Origin: Rostratula benghalensis
Lineage: Eukaryota > Chordata > Aves > Charadriiformes > Rostratulidae
Direction of reading: 5' to 3'
Assembly: GCA_013399305.1 (NCBI GenBank)
Contig: VXAI01000066.1
Location: forward strand, 896,700 to 960,699
Length of the DNA: 64,000 bases
Shown here: in pieces, positions 1 through 12,900 of the stretch
Layout: every line of letters starts with the position of its first letter
Position numbering within the stretch: the stretch's first letter is position 1
Made by a program: the position numbers and the translations under genes
The notes under the pieces: model-generated
Seen by the model: the letters and a program-made list of their open reading frames with translations, nothing else
Databases searched by the model: none
What the model was told of the DNA's origin: nothing

Positions 1-1889
1 TACATATTCCTGCACTTCTAATACTGCTAACATAGAGCCCATTGCTAAATTAGTGATGAAAATGAGCCTCATGTCCATCTGCTTTGCTCATCTTCCTTCA
101 AATCCAAGATATAATTAGCAAAGAACTACATGGAAAGCTATCTCTGATAACAAATCTAGTAGCTGTACAAAGATCAAAATATACTTTCACTACAATTTGC
201 AATGAAATTTAAAAGTTTAACATTCCATAATTTATTAGACAACACCACTTTCTGAAAGACACCATGGGTGTGAGGCTAAGGGAAAGGAAGACATTTTCTT
301 CCTTGTAAAGCATTTTGTGTTATAGCAACCTCTATCAAAAGTAAAACAAAAAAGTAGGCTTTCACAGTGGCGCAAAACTTACCATATTTTAATGTGTTCA
401 ATCAAGAAGATAACTCTCCAGCAGACCAACCATCTTCAGTCCAGTACCATGGATATCAGGAAAAAAAGGCATTTGGGCATTCAGCTAGGTCCAACCCTAT
501 GACAATATATTTCATATTTCTAGATTTAACAAAAAATTCAGAAGCATCTTAATACAGCAATCGACAGTCTCCAGTAGAGACTATGTGTGCTTTCAAAAGT
601 AAACATGTTTGCTCAAAAAGATTTTAAAAGATATCTTACTCATACTTTGGCCTTAAATTCTCATTAAGTAATTCTTCTTTTATTTAAATAATTGCTCTCT
701 GGGACGATCCCACAAACCAGATCAACTTTATAAAAAAGAATTTAAACAAAACCTTTAATGTGCTGAAAGCTCTAACCCCAAACAGATGGGATGCCATTAC
801 TAAAAGGCAGGTCCTTAAAATCTATCATCATTATAAAAAGCTTGGACATTGTTAAACCTGGGATGCTGTGTGCCCAGCTGGATTAATTAATACCCACTAC
901 TCATTGACCTTTCACTGAGAATGTGGACAATCATTCCCCCAAAGACAGATGATTCTCTCACTTGCCTTACATTGATGATGCATACAAAGCCTTTTGATGT
1001 AAATGGAGGAAAAAAACTAAGCATACTATCCCAGCTCACGTGATGGGGTTTTTTGTACATTAAAGCAAATTTCATAGTATATTCCAAAAACTGTGCACCA
1101 CTAAGATCTCAGTGCAAATTTCAGAACACCAGCTCATCAGTCACATGTCACATCAGTCACTCAATAATAGAGCAGCTTCTCCACAGATGTACACGTATGC
1201 AGCTCGGACTCTTCTTGCGTGCATATTATGACCAGTGTTTTATAAAACATGTAACTGTTTGCGTATAATTTGACTTCCTGTTATGTTCAAGAACAGTTGC
1301 ACAGTATTTGTTGTGTTAAAAAAGAAATAATCTGTGTTGCACTTTTTAGTACGTGCTGTTCTTCAGAAAACTCTAGTCATCCTCTAGCAGCACACACTGA
1401 AGGGTGAAAAAGGAACCTATCCAAGTCAAACTGCAGGAGACACATAAACTGGAATTAGACCAGGACACCAGGGCTAATTTCCACTATCCTGTAAGTACAT
1501 GAGAATTTTAATGACCACAAATGGTCAAAATCCTAGCATCATGTCTTATCCAACTGAATGCTGACAGCTTCAGCAAAGCCATCCATTAGCACCACACTGG
1601 TGAACTCAGTATTGACTGTGAAGGCAGAGTATTGCCCACTAGAAAAAGGAGAAGAAAAGCTGTGTTCTTTTGTTGCCTTTCCTAAACAGTGATTTATTTC
1701 CTATGGCCCTGAACCTGAAATAACAGACTGAACAGATATGCTATGAACAAAGGCATAGAACCAGCATAGCACATGCTTAATTTTAAGTATCATAGCAGTT
1801 ACATTGGGGGGGGGGGGGGGGGCGGGGGGAAAGGCTAAAGTAGGTCAGATTCCCAGGGAAGAAAGTATATGTGTGCTATTTAAGTTACT
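1..1889. other. non-coding stretch, no gene seen
   Basis: AT-rich single-copy-looking DNA. No splice-bounded open frame of note was found on either strand. The only distinctive item is the poly-G tract near 1806-1829, listed separately. Confidence 0.5.
1806..1829 (+). repeat. poly-G tract
   Basis: A run of 17 G, one C, then 6 G. It is a homopolymer-type simple repeat on the plus strand (poly-C on the minus). Such tracts are prone to length error in assembly and to slippage. Confidence 0.95.
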
Positions 1890-2345
1890 TATACTTCCCC
1901 AGCTTCCACTCATATACAGCTCGGGAATTTTCCGATTCAGTGTTGGCATAATTTGATTTAGTAGCTTTGGATGGATTCTATTTCCATGAACTTGTTTGGT
2001 TTGCTTTTGAATCTATGTCAACTTTCAATATCCTCAACGGCCTCTAAAATGGAGTTCCACATCTTAATAACCCAGTGCGAGGGGAAAAAAGCAAAACCAC
2101 TTCATTTGTTTTGAGCAGCCCTATTAGTTTCTTTTGATGCTCCCTTCTTACATGTGAAGAAAGTACCATGACTTCCCACTTACCTCTTCGTGTCATTCCT
2201 AGTCCTGTAGATCTCTCTCAAATTCTCCGTCAGCTGGTTCTTCTCCAGGTTAAAGATTGTAAGATTTCTTTTATCACTGGAAGCTGCTTCATAAGTCTGA
2301 TGGCCTTTGTCACGTACCTACTCTGAAATGGGAGCATGAGAATTA
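1890..2345 (-). mobile_element. old CR1-type LINE fragment, 3' part
   Basis: Read on the minus strand, this stretch follows the layout of the 3' part of an ancient amniote CR1 LINE. The recognisable parts are: a segment on acquired resistance to alignment around 2200-2300 containing 'aacctggagaagaac'; a 'gttattaagatgtggaactc' block near 2060; a 'gaggccgttgagga' block; a 'caagttcatggaaatagaat' block; and a final 'aagctgggg' near 1898. The 3' end is at the low coordinate and the element is 5' truncated near 2345. It is heavily diverged and has no open frame. An apparent minus-strand donor at about 2183 lies inside it, so I do not treat that as an exon. The subfamily was not assigned; recognition is from memory of the consensus layout. 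Confidence 0.65.
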
Positions 2346-2416
2346 CTTATAGAATTGAGGCATTAGAGTGTACCAGGGCTCTACATAGACACAGAGTCAC
2401 ATTTTCCAATTTGTCT

Positions 2417-2422
2417 TTTATT
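2417..2422 (-). promoter_or_regulatory. possible polyadenylation signal (AATAAA, minus)
   Basis: TTTATT on the plus strand reads AATAAA on the minus. It lies about 800 bases downstream of the proposed minus-strand stop codon at 3228-3230. A variant ATTAAA at 3011-3016 is closer and is an alternative. Hexamers like this are common by chance in AT-rich DNA. Confidence 0.2.
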
Positions 2423-2463
2423 TCTTCCCTAAGAATTCCTAACTTGGCTTGGTTTTTTTGATG

Positions 2464-2497
2464 GTTTGTTGTTGTTTGTTTGTTTGTTTGTTTTTTT
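2464..2497 (+). repeat. (GTTT)n simple repeat
   Basis: A short run of GTTG/GTTT units ending in a T run. It is a simple tetranucleotide repeat with no other content. Confidence 0.85.
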
Positions 2498-3227
2498 CTG
2501 GCCACTGCTGGGCACTAGCTGACATTCAACTGAAGTTAATGGACTTGGAATATGCTCAACTTTAGTTATTTAACAAAGTAAATTGTCAGATCCCCATAAC
2601 AACCATAACACTGATGACAGTTACCATGATATCTGCAATACTTCTGGTCCCACTGCAAGAGAGTGCCTGATATATGTGATTTTCAACCTCTCCAGCTTGG
2701 CTTTTGAGATATTATTGCCCTTGCCACACGCAGCATGACATCAAATTCTCAGCTGGTTCTTTCTGCATTATCCATAGCTAATAAACAGTATCTCAAAAGT
2801 ATTTTTCTCTCCCAGAAAAGCCTGGCAAGAAACTGGGGCTAAAACTACTTATACCACAGACAAAGACAAAACTTTGGCAGACCTTAATGTTATTAAAATA
2901 AGTCCATCCCCTCTCCAGACAAACACATGAAATCTCAAACAATAGCGGATTTCACTTCAGAACTCAAAAAAATAGAATTCTGAAACTGACTAGAAATTGT
3001 TACGGAGGGGTTTAATCTCCATTTCACTTCTCTGGGTTCCAGGTTTATCCCACCAGCAGGCAAAACCACCAGAAGCAATTTCACAAGAAAGCAAGTTTCA
3101 CAAAAAGCCCTGACACTTACCCCACAGCTCCTTATCTCTCTAACCAGTGGTGCAGTTCTACCAGCTGAACCGTAGCATTGTCTGTGCCTGTCTAACCTGC
3201 TCTTACAGGTAAGATCTCAAATATTCT

Positions 3228-3433
3228 TCAAACTGCCTGGGAGAGAATTAAGGTTATACATGTGTTACAAAGAACATCATCTGAATACAACAGAGCTTGT
3301 TCTATGCCCATCAATGTCAAAATAATCTGTACAATCTCTACAACTGGGAGGTGTTTCCAAGGAGGAAGGAAGATCTTGTTTGGTTCCTCACAATCAAGAC
3401 CAGATTTCAAGCACTGAAGAAAGACTCCACAAG
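3228..3433 (-). CDS. candidate terminal coding exon of unidentified minus-strand gene
   Basis: On the minus strand a strong acceptor (a T run then TTTAG, just above 3433) opens a frame of 68 codons, ending in TGA at 3228-3230. The first two bases complete a codon begun in the previous exon, and the block at 32499-32573 leaves exactly one base, so the phases fit. The encoded peptide looks like genuine protein: it begins Cys-Gly-Val-Phe-Leu-Gln-Cys, has a Pro-Pro-Trp-Lys-His segment in the middle, then a hydrophobic helix-like stretch (VVEIVQIILTLMG) and a Cys-containing tail ending Ser-Gln-Ala-Val. I do not recognise the family; HEAT/ARM-like helices are one guess. A candidate ATTAAA lies at 3011-3016 on the same strand. 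The open frame alone is not significant; the support comes from acceptor quality, phase fit and composition. It could still be a chance frame. Confidence 0.4.
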
Positions 3434-6400
3434 CTAAAAAAACAGATTCAGAATTCAACAAGACAAAAAATATTTCCATAATCCAAATAACAAAACAATA
3501 AAAAAACAAAGCACTCTAATGATTAATAAAAATAATTTATTCAATTAATTACAATCTTCCTTTTTTTTCAGATTAATTTGTAGTCCACAACCACTTGCTT
3601 GTCAACAGCACCATGTAAAGACCAATTAAGACCGGGCAGGGAAAGAAGGTGGCAGGTCTTGAAGACTCATGAAGATAATGCTCATATACTGTAGGTGAAT
3701 CCCATTTGGAAGTTATTCAGGAGAATAAAGGTAAAGGATAGCTATACCATATACATATATTTATAGATTATTAAGATACAGACATAAAATACAAAACAAA
3801 AAGGCTGACAATCTTCAGGACAGATGGCTGGCTCCTACATTTTTGCCAGGATACAGTTTCCTCTCTTCAATTATAATTAGATTTTTCAAGTTCTGATTAT
3901 GTACAGATATGAAATGGTTACATCCAAAGGCATAACCAAAACTATGCTACCAATAAGCAAACCATTCCTGCTAGAAAACTTTATGCATTTTTACATGTAT
4001 TTTCTGAAATACAAAGAATAAATCAGAAGATTAGGGTGGGGATGTGTAGTTCTATATATGCATAATACATGCACTACTCGCTCTGCCTTGTTTTGAAAAA
4101 ATCCAAAGCATGATCGCAATTAAAATAGATTGTAAGTAAAAAATAACATAAAATTATTCAAAGACAAAATATAAGCATTACACACCATGCAGCTTCAGTA
4201 ATAAATTGGAAATTACATGACATATGAATAATAGTATGATTCCTCAGGCTGCCACTAATTCCACTGACAGCCTATTGATTACATACAAGTCTAGACAGCA
4301 AGTACTATTTTCTTTCCTTCATGAGCATATAAGAGCAGCAAATACAGAAATCCTCAAAATGGACCTAATTCTTCTCTCACCATTAAATTATTTGGTATCT
4401 TAGCAAAAAATATATTTAGGCAACAATAAGGCAGTTTTGAGAAACATAACTGGAACACAAAAAAATTTCTTTGGAGCAGGGAGTACCACAGGAGAACTGA
4501 AAGGTAGAAGATCTTCTGAAGCAAAGTCACAAAAATTACTAGAAGGCATGAGCATACAGTTAACATTTATTATTTCCATGTGAATTTTGTCCTGTATTGT
4601 ATTAGGAAAGCAAATTATAGGATTTTTTTAATTCTGTGTTTTACTGCCCTTCTGATTGCATTCTTCGTATTCGATTGCACCATCTGGTTGGCAATTTGCC
4701 TGTATGTCCTTCCTGCTTTCTCAGAAAACTAAGTGTGGATGTGCTTAGGAAAGAAATGGAGACACTGCCACTCAAAGCCTTTTAATTCTGCTCCTATTTC
4801 TGCCCCTTTTCTTCTGCTCTATCACGTTTCTTACTTGCGAGCATCCTGGTGGCCTTGTACTGAGATGCTTTCAGCAGTGCTGATATCAAGTCATTAAATT
4901 TCCAATAGCTTTTTAAAGAAACGTTTCCATGTATCCCCTCCCCAAATTAAGGTGGTTTGGGGTTGGGTTGTTTTTACATTTATTTAAAGCGCATTGTACC
5001 ACAGTATTTTAATACATGTTGGTATGTCCAGACAATTGCTTCTTCCTCTCTTTCTCTCCCTCTTTAAACTCCTTGTAATTTGCAATAAGCCCGTGTTTTA
5101 GGAACTTATTTTCCAAAGACTTATACATTTTCTGTTATTTATAAAGTCTAGTCTGAGAAACACTAGCCCTTCAATATAAGGATGACATAGTGATAACTCA
5201 CCCAGATGTTTCAATTTGTTTCACACCTATTCATAGCTTAAAAAGGTATAAGCAAAATAGTGGCACTGCTTCCACTACAATTGTCCTTAATCACGAGACA
5301 GCCATGAGACATTAGAAAAGGTGGAGCACCATTTCACAGTTCCTAGAAGTGCCCATCTGTGCTGGAGGGCTTTGTGCAACTTAGAACCCCACAGTAGGAC
5401 TACATGTATGTGAAGTGAATCCCGCTCACAGTTCATAGCCCTCTCTCCAATAGATCTGCGGAGGGCCCAGAAAATGTTTTCCCTTGCCTTGGGCTTGCCA
5501 TATTAGAGGCAGTAACATTTTCCAAACATATCAGAGACAAATGGGAGATATCCAGGACTACCCCCTTTTTGGGAGCATGAAAGGTACAGTGTGTACGTAT
5601 TTGTTACCACCTGTGTGGGTCATATATGGTCAATTAAGCCTTTTTTTTCCAGCAGAGGTCAAGAGCACTGAAGGACTTTGCTCTCAGAAACCACAGATAT
5701 TAAAGAACACAGCTGGTGAATGTGTTTGTGAAGATCCAGATGCACAGATTTTGCTGAAATATCTGTATTTTATTACCTAGTAACTGAACATCTGGAAAGA
5801 TTCTCCAGACTAGCAAGAAGCTGTTTAAAGGTTTAAGGTTAATTCTGTAAGAAGCCTTAGATAGGAGACAAGCACTAATACAAAATTCATATCCTTCAGA
5901 ATCTCAGTTCAGTTAGCACCTAATCCCATAGTTTATGGACTGTGACTGCCAACATCATACCCATCAATGGTTCTTTCATAGAGAGGTCCTTACGCACCTA
6001 AAGGTTTACTTTGGCTAGAAGCACTCACTCTTCACAGTGCTGATGTCAGACCTTAATCCATGCTGGATTCACAATTATTCTTCTGCCTACCACACTGGCT
6101 ATGATAGATGTTCATCATCTAATTAGGTTCCTTACAAAATACAGAGTTGGAAGGCGATGAAGTGGCATATCATTATTTTTGAGCTCCTACAAAAGATATC
6201 TGAGATATCGCTTCTTTATGACTAACTAGAGCCAACTGTTCATTTTGTATACATTGATCAACACACCATCCTTCTCCCTGCAGCTTCCATTTCTTTCTAC
6301 CTTCTCTTCAACTACTGAAATAAAGTTTGCAACCCATGAGACACGAACAGGACCCATTCATTCCATTTAGATAACTGGAAGAAGGTGATGTTCTGTGATC

Positions 6401-8142
6401 AGTGCTATTTGTGAAGCTGGCTTTGGTATGCGTAAGGAAATCCCTGACACTCATACACTCATACATCTCAGCTGAAGCTAGCTTTTTTCCCTTTTCTCAC
6501 AAATATTTCCTTTTAGCCTCAACTTTACACATAGTAACTTTATGTCTCTCTACATCCCTGAATCTCCCTGCTCTCCCATAGATCCCAACTCCACCATTAT
6601 TCTCTAACTGTTGGCTGCCTCAGAGGCAGTCTCTTCTCATTTAGGAGACATTTATGAATTAATTGGGTGCCACAATGGTGGCAGAGTGTTTTTCTAAATG
6701 GCTCTTTGTTACCCTGACATAAATAATCATGACAATTAGCAATTTTTTTTTTTCTTTTTTTAATGGGAAATGCCCCTGGATTTCCATTAAGCGGCAATTT
6801 TTGTTATGGCAAAGCAATGCAACTACCCACAACCCACATGTTGAGCCCTGTTTCATACAGTTATGCCCATGAAAACTCTTGCAATACTGAAGGAGTGTCA
6901 GTATTTTCAAACAGGATGCAACATGCATGTTTATTTACACGGATATTATAAAATTAATGTAGAGATCCCTTAAAAACCTTCTGAGTACAAAACAAGAGTT
7001 TTCAGCATTAAAAGCACAAGTACTTACCATAGCTAAGATACCCATAGTGTCTTAAATAGAGCCATTATTCTACATTCCAACTATTGAGACATACTACAGT
7101 ATCCAATATGCCAGAGCACTGTTACTGTTAGTAAATGATGAGTTTTTAATGGGAAACCCTGTACATGTTAAAAATATGATGCTCTTCCTAATCCTATGTA
7201 ACTAAAGATATCTTATGCAGATCATGAAGATTTAGAAACCTCTGAAAAACAGATGTGCCAAGCAACCCACTAAAAGCAAGCATATATTGAATTTATTTAT
7301 TAATTTATTCGGTGCCCATCTCAAGCAGAGTCTGGAATCCTGTACAGAATAAACAAAAATTAAACCAAACTGGGCTGAGAGCCAAGAGAAATCAGCTGTA
7401 CCGATGAAAGTGGGGGAGGCTAAAAGAAAGCTTTTCCAAAAAGATATATACATGTCTCCACACACTGTGCTGTCTTAGTGGACACATCACAATATCAATA
7501 GTGGAAGTATCAAAATTACAATTTACAGCAAGAATACAAATATTGGAGGGAAAAAAGAGCGTAATTATGACACAGTTAATTTATAACTATTGAAAGCCAA
7601 GCTACAGAGGCCATTAGAGCAGAGGAAAAATAAACCATGTGAAATTTGAATGAAGATTGACTATATATACAGTCACACAACATCTATAAGATTTCAGATC
7701 TAACTATTGATCATATTGCATGTCATTCTTGTAAACAGTAAGAAAACATTGCAAACACCGTGTTAGGGTTTTTTCTGGTGGGTATTCCCTCAAATATATG
7801 AACTCTTATTCTATCACTGTCCTCTTTCCCATATTTTATTTATAACACATCAGGGTTTTTAGTCCTTTTTAAAATTTTGATGACTTAGATGAATAATGAT
7901 AAGGTAGCTGCCTAAATACAGAGCTAGTATGAAGAAAAGCCTCTGAGATCTAGAGAGAGGACAATGGAGAAACACGTTTTATCTTTGAAATGCACAAAGA
8001 TCAGGCCACACAATTAAAGTGGCTTTTGGCTGTGTGTCCTCTCCCGATTTTGACCCTTTTTTTTTTTGTTATTATGTTATTTTACCCATATAAATGTGGG
8101 TGAGGTTTAAACAATTTTTTTTCCTGACATTCTCTCTCCCAG
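3434..8142. other. non-coding stretch (proposed intron), no gene seen
   Basis: AT-rich DNA with several long purine or pyrimidine runs. Open frames here (for example 5484-5780 plus, 7232-7465 minus) lack convincing splice borders or protein-like composition. No repeats of known class were recognised. Confidence 0.5.
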
Positions 8143-8331
8143 GACAGCCCTGTTTATGACAAATGGAATTTTACATGTCTATTTGGTGAAGACATTCTCA
8201 GTGACTCCCTTGCTCCCCAACTCACCTACTCAATTTTTCGAAGTCTGCGTCAAAACAATCCTCTCCTTCTAAAACTAATGAAAACTTTAGCAACAGCTTC
8301 AGATTCCCTTACCATGGAACAAGAGTTCAAA
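8143..8331 (+). CDS. candidate internal coding exon, plus strand, unidentified gene
   Basis: A textbook acceptor (long T run, then CTCTCTCCCAG) precedes 63 uninterrupted codons that end at a donor reading AAA|GTAAGA, so the exon starts and ends in phase 0. The peptide is protein-like. It begins Asp-Ser-Pro-Val-Tyr-Asp-Lys-Trp, includes a CLFGEDILSD segment, then a helix-like RQNNPLLLKLMKTLATASDS segment, and ends Glu-Gln-Glu-Phe-Lys. I do not recognise it. A compatible phase-0 terminal exon lies at 14389-14547. On the opposite strand a 43-base block in the same place also has acceptor and donor motifs, but in the minus-strand model it would be out of phase with the terminal exon. The frame also stays open 23 codons past the donor, so read-through or chance cannot be excluded. 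Confidence 0.4.
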
Positions 8332-9662
8332 GTAAGATTTAACACTCAATTCCCAGTCACAGAAAACCATAAAACTTTTTTCATGACATTGTAGTTTGGA
8401 TCTATTTATAAATAGATGAAGTTTACTGAATGTGAGTGACAGTAATACTACCAAAAATACCAATGATACTGATGCTGAGCCCTAGAGAAAATGTAAACAC
8501 AACCAAGACACAAAAAAAGGCATATGATATCAAGAGTTGCACAGGATGGGTAATAATCAATATGTGGGCCTAACTCCGTGTATTCATTTTGCTTTGCATG
8601 TAATATTAACATACTGAGAAATGTTATTCTGGAAGCAATAAAATTGTTTAAAATAAATATTTTTTTTTATTTTGTTTTCCATGTCTTTGCACTTCATTTA
8701 GCATTTTGAAAATTGTTAGCTAAATTCTGCTAAAGTATTACTAGTTTAACTAATCCTTTACAAATATAGTAAAAAGAAACATGCTATTCCAGCTTTCTTC
8801 TTAAAAATTGCTATAAAAATATATTCCAAATTAGAAGATTAAGTCAAAATCATTGACACTATTGCACAAAGTCCTCACAATTAACGTTATATCTGGTTTA
8901 AAATATTTATATCTATATCTAAATATTTATTTCAAACACTAGGTTTTCTTCCTTAATTACTTGTTTTCAGGGGAGTAAGTTTCCCCTCATGCCTTTCCAG
9001 GTAGGCACCTGCATATCCAGGAGTGTGGAGAAGTGTTCAAACACACACAAACCATTTTTCCACTGAAAGTTTAGCAGAATGTGTCTTCAACTCCTACAAT
9101 TAAAAAAATGTTTTCCCTTTCATTTTACTAGGAACCTCTTATTGATTTAAATCATATCTGAGTCCCTGAATCAGCTTTATCAGAGATGAAGCTGTTCATA
9201 CTTCTAATTATAACACACTCTTTTCATTTACCCTTTACTCAAGCAACTACAATAGATCAGGATACAATTTTCTCTCATGGTTGTTTGCCTCCAGATGATT
9301 ACTATTTTCTGAAAGTTTAAGCCAAAACAGCTCATTCCAAAAACACAACAATGAAAACACAGGATGCTGCGCCAGGGTTACTAAATTCTGGCAATTCATT
9401 CCTTTAAATGCTTTTGTGCTCCCAAACTTGAGGGCAAATGTATAAAAAACAGAGGCAAGGAAAGAGCTAGAATTGTAAGTAGGGAATATAATGAAGGAAA
9501 GAGTCTGAGTGACAATCCCCTTCAATAAATTAGATTAGGCATGCTCAAAACTGGAGAAGAAAAAGGAAAAATGAAAACCCCCAAATACACCAAACCAATT
9601 CTCCAATACATAGGAGCAACGTACAGAGCTATGGTACAGAGCTCCAGCACTGCTCTCACAGG
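8332..9662. other. non-coding stretch, no gene seen
   Basis: AT-rich DNA without recognisable repeats. One minus-strand frame at 9247-9525 has no splice support. Confidence 0.5.
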
Positions 9663-9985
9663 ACTGTGGTATCACTCAGGCTGGAAAAGACTTTAGTGGG
9701 TCTCCAGCCCAATCTCTTGCTCAAAATAGGGTCAACTCAGAATTCAGATCAAGGTTCTCAGGGCTTTGTCCACCTGGGTCTTCAAAACCTCCAAAAACCA
9801 GAGAGCATACAACCCCTCTGGACCTCTATCCCAAAGTTTAGTGATTTTTTTTTTTCCCCCCAGTGAATTTTTTTTTCCTTGTATCCAGGCAGATCCTCCC
9901 CCCAGTTCCAATTTAGGCACTACCTTTGTCCTGTCACTGTGGACCTTTGCATGTTCTTGGTCACCTCTTTTTTTGTCTTGGAACG
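9663..9985 (-). mobile_element. CR1 LINE fragment, 3' part, moderately diverged
   Basis: From the low end, the plus strand reads as the reverse complement of a CR1 3' region: 'ggctggaaaagactttagtg', 'gtctccagcccaatctcttg', 'agggctttgtccacctgggt', 'cttcaaaacctcc', then 'gtatccaggcagatcctccc' and 'gtcctgtcactgtg'. This order is diagnostic for avian CR1 inserted on the minus strand, with the 3' end near 9663 and 5' truncation near 9985. Expanded T and C runs near 9846-9900 show decay. Open frames overlapping it are repeat-derived and not genes. Confidence 0.85.
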
Positions 9986-12900
9986 TTTGGAAACAATGCC
10001 AAGACCAGACAAGCTGCTGTGGAGAAAATAAGACATTAAAACTGGATTAGTAGAGAGACTGAGAGCAGGAATTAAATGAGATAAAGTGCAGTGAGAGCAC
10101 TCTGGTAAACAGCTAGGGTGGAAACAGAGGGAATGAACATGGGGATTGGGACTAACAGGCAAATTCTGTGATTTATGTATTCCAGAAATTTTGGGCTACA
10201 CATGAGCTTCCGACCACATTTATAGGCAGATAATCTGAGAACAGTATCTCACCCTGGGCAAGGAAAAACAATAAAAAAATTTGGATTTAATTGGATGTGT
10301 GCCACAACTTCTTACATTAAAAATCAGTGATACTAGCAGTTCCTCATTTCACAGAAATATTGTGATAAATTAGTATTTGTGATGCATGATGAACACCACA
10401 GAAAAGTTCACAAAGAAGGATTAATGTCTTGAAAGCAGAATGTGAACAGTGTACAATAAATATGGCCTGAGATCACACCTTAATCAAGAAAGGCAAAAAG
10501 AATTAATAACTTCTCACTCAACAATATTTATTTCCATGTGCTAACGGAGGTTTGGTCCCATTGAAACAAAGAGTGCTCTCTTGTAAGTTAGCATTGTATC
10601 ACGGTAAGCACAAACAAGGGAGATTAATTAAGGCTACTGACTTAATTCTTACCTTAATTAGGTATTTACTAATTTTGGAATTACTAATTCACAAGTTTAA
10701 GATGTTCTTTTTATGTCATTTTTGGTATGTAATGATAAAGCATGTACCTATTTAACCAACTGATGCAAGAGAACAACTGATAAATTAGAAACACATAGTC
10801 ATAAAAAGCCAATGGTGGGCCAGCTGAGATGACTGCTGAGGTATTTGCCATAGTTTACAGGTCTGAATTGCTATTCATTTCCCAATGTGCAACTATTTTT
10901 TTTTTCCAGGCACTTTCTGAGGTCAGCTATTGTACAAGTACCTTAAACCTGTTTTCATATGGGGCCTGTTCAAAATCTCATTACTGAAAATGGGAGCAGT
11001 TGAACTGATGTGGATTGAAATCGATGGATTTTACAAGAATGTCCGTATTTCTGAATGTATTAGCTACAACTCAACGAGGTACTTAGGTATGTGCATACTA
11101 ATCGCATACTAGTAGTCCTTTTGATATCACTGAGATTACCAACGTTCTTGAAAAGAATCATACACAAACCTGTAATGCCAAGTCAGGACTCACACTAAAC
11201 TTAAAGAAAGGACAGAAAGAGCAGAAATATGACAAGCAATGCACATGTTATTACCTTACAGGCAACGCAAACAGAAGACAGACAGAGGAGTATTTACAAA
11301 CGGTCAGGCAAGGTGCACATAAAGCCTATAGAAAGATCTTCATTCCCTTTTCTCCCAAAGGTTCAGCAAGAATTTTTGTGCTTCTACAACTTATAGCTTA
11401 GTGGCACTTGGGATCTTGCCTTTTAAGCAATATATTGAGAATAATTCAGTATCAGATTACGCTCCTGAATGAAGTTCAAAGCAGTGGAAGAGAGGATCTG
11501 AAATCTGTCTGCTCCTTGTTTGGCACAGAAAAATAGCGTACCCTTTAACTCCTGCTCTTTACCAGACAATATCATGGGAAAGTGAGTTCTAGTTCAGACA
11601 GCAGCATATGCATAAACACAGCTGAGTTCATTCTGACCAGCGATGTAGCAAATGCGTCAACATAATCCATTGTATAAATGTTGGGACCAAGCCTGCAAAA
11701 CCGCATTCACGTGAATGCTCCCACCAACACAGAGTCTAGATTAAAGGATACACATAAAAACCCAGCAGGGTTGGGGCCTTAAGCTCATCATTTTAGAGAG
11801 AGATTATGTTCATATAAACATTCAAACTTCTGGGACACTCATTAGAATCAAAGTGCAAAGCTCTTCAGGTTTGACCATTAACATGCTGGCACATAATACT
11901 CTCTCAGAAATAATCAGGCTCTTTTTCAGAATTATGTGATCATCCCTGTGTATAACCCAGCTTCTTCAATTTTTTCCAGAGCTTTCCAGCTTTTGATTTA
12001 CTGTTTTTCTGGGGTTTATCAACTGGCTTTTAGTTTCTTGGCACACTCTCAAACTCATCTGGGTAGGAGCATGAACCCAGTGATCTTGGCATCTAGAATC
12101 CTAAAATACCTTTCTTGCTGTCAAGCTTTCAATGCACAAAATTGTTCTCTCCTGCAGGGTGCACACACGGAGAAATAACCATTCTCTCAACACAGCGCAC
12201 ACACAGATGACCTGATTGCATTTTGTTTGCTGTGACACTCTTACCCTCCCTGTATAAAACCAATGTTTCCTATATACAATGGTAATTGGAAATGGCCTTC
12301 AACAGCCTCTCAAGAACACAATTATATTATATAATGATATCCGAGAATTAGCAAGACACCGTATCACCTTGTTTGTCCATAAGTAACAGGGTATGATGAA
12401 TGAGAAAACCTGATCCTAGCTAATGCCTTTCTGACCACCAAAATTCACTAAATGGATGATCCTAATTGCTTCCTAGTGCTCTTGAAATACCATATTCACA
12501 AAACTTTCCTCTTATAATCTATATAGATAGTCCTATTTAAAAATAAAACCCATCTGCGTATGCTTCAGGCCTTACTTTAATGAAATTCTACCCTTATTAT
12601 AGATACGACCGTACAGAAAGCATGGAAGTGACATTAGAAACCAGGATTTTCACTTATGTAAAAAGCTATTTTAAGGAAAAACTGACATTTTGCTCAACTA
12701 TTCAACCTTGATCTTATTGACAGGTAAACACTAATCTCTCCTTTGCCAATCCCTCGGGACTGCACCACTGTTTAATCTTGCATAAGTTTTCATTGAACTA
12801 TTTTTTAGATTCAGAATAATCACAAACCTTATTTAACACAAGACACATCTTTACTGTTTTGTCTTTCTCTGCTAGATGCTATTTAGGAACAAAAAAAGTA

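Noticed and set aside
2185..2330. Minus-strand block with consensus acceptor and donor GAAGAG|GTAAGT
   Set aside because: It lies inside the old CR1 fragment and its frames contain stops.
9666..10162. Overlapping open frames on both strands
   Set aside because: They fall within or beside the CR1 fragment at 9663-9985 and have repeat-derived composition.
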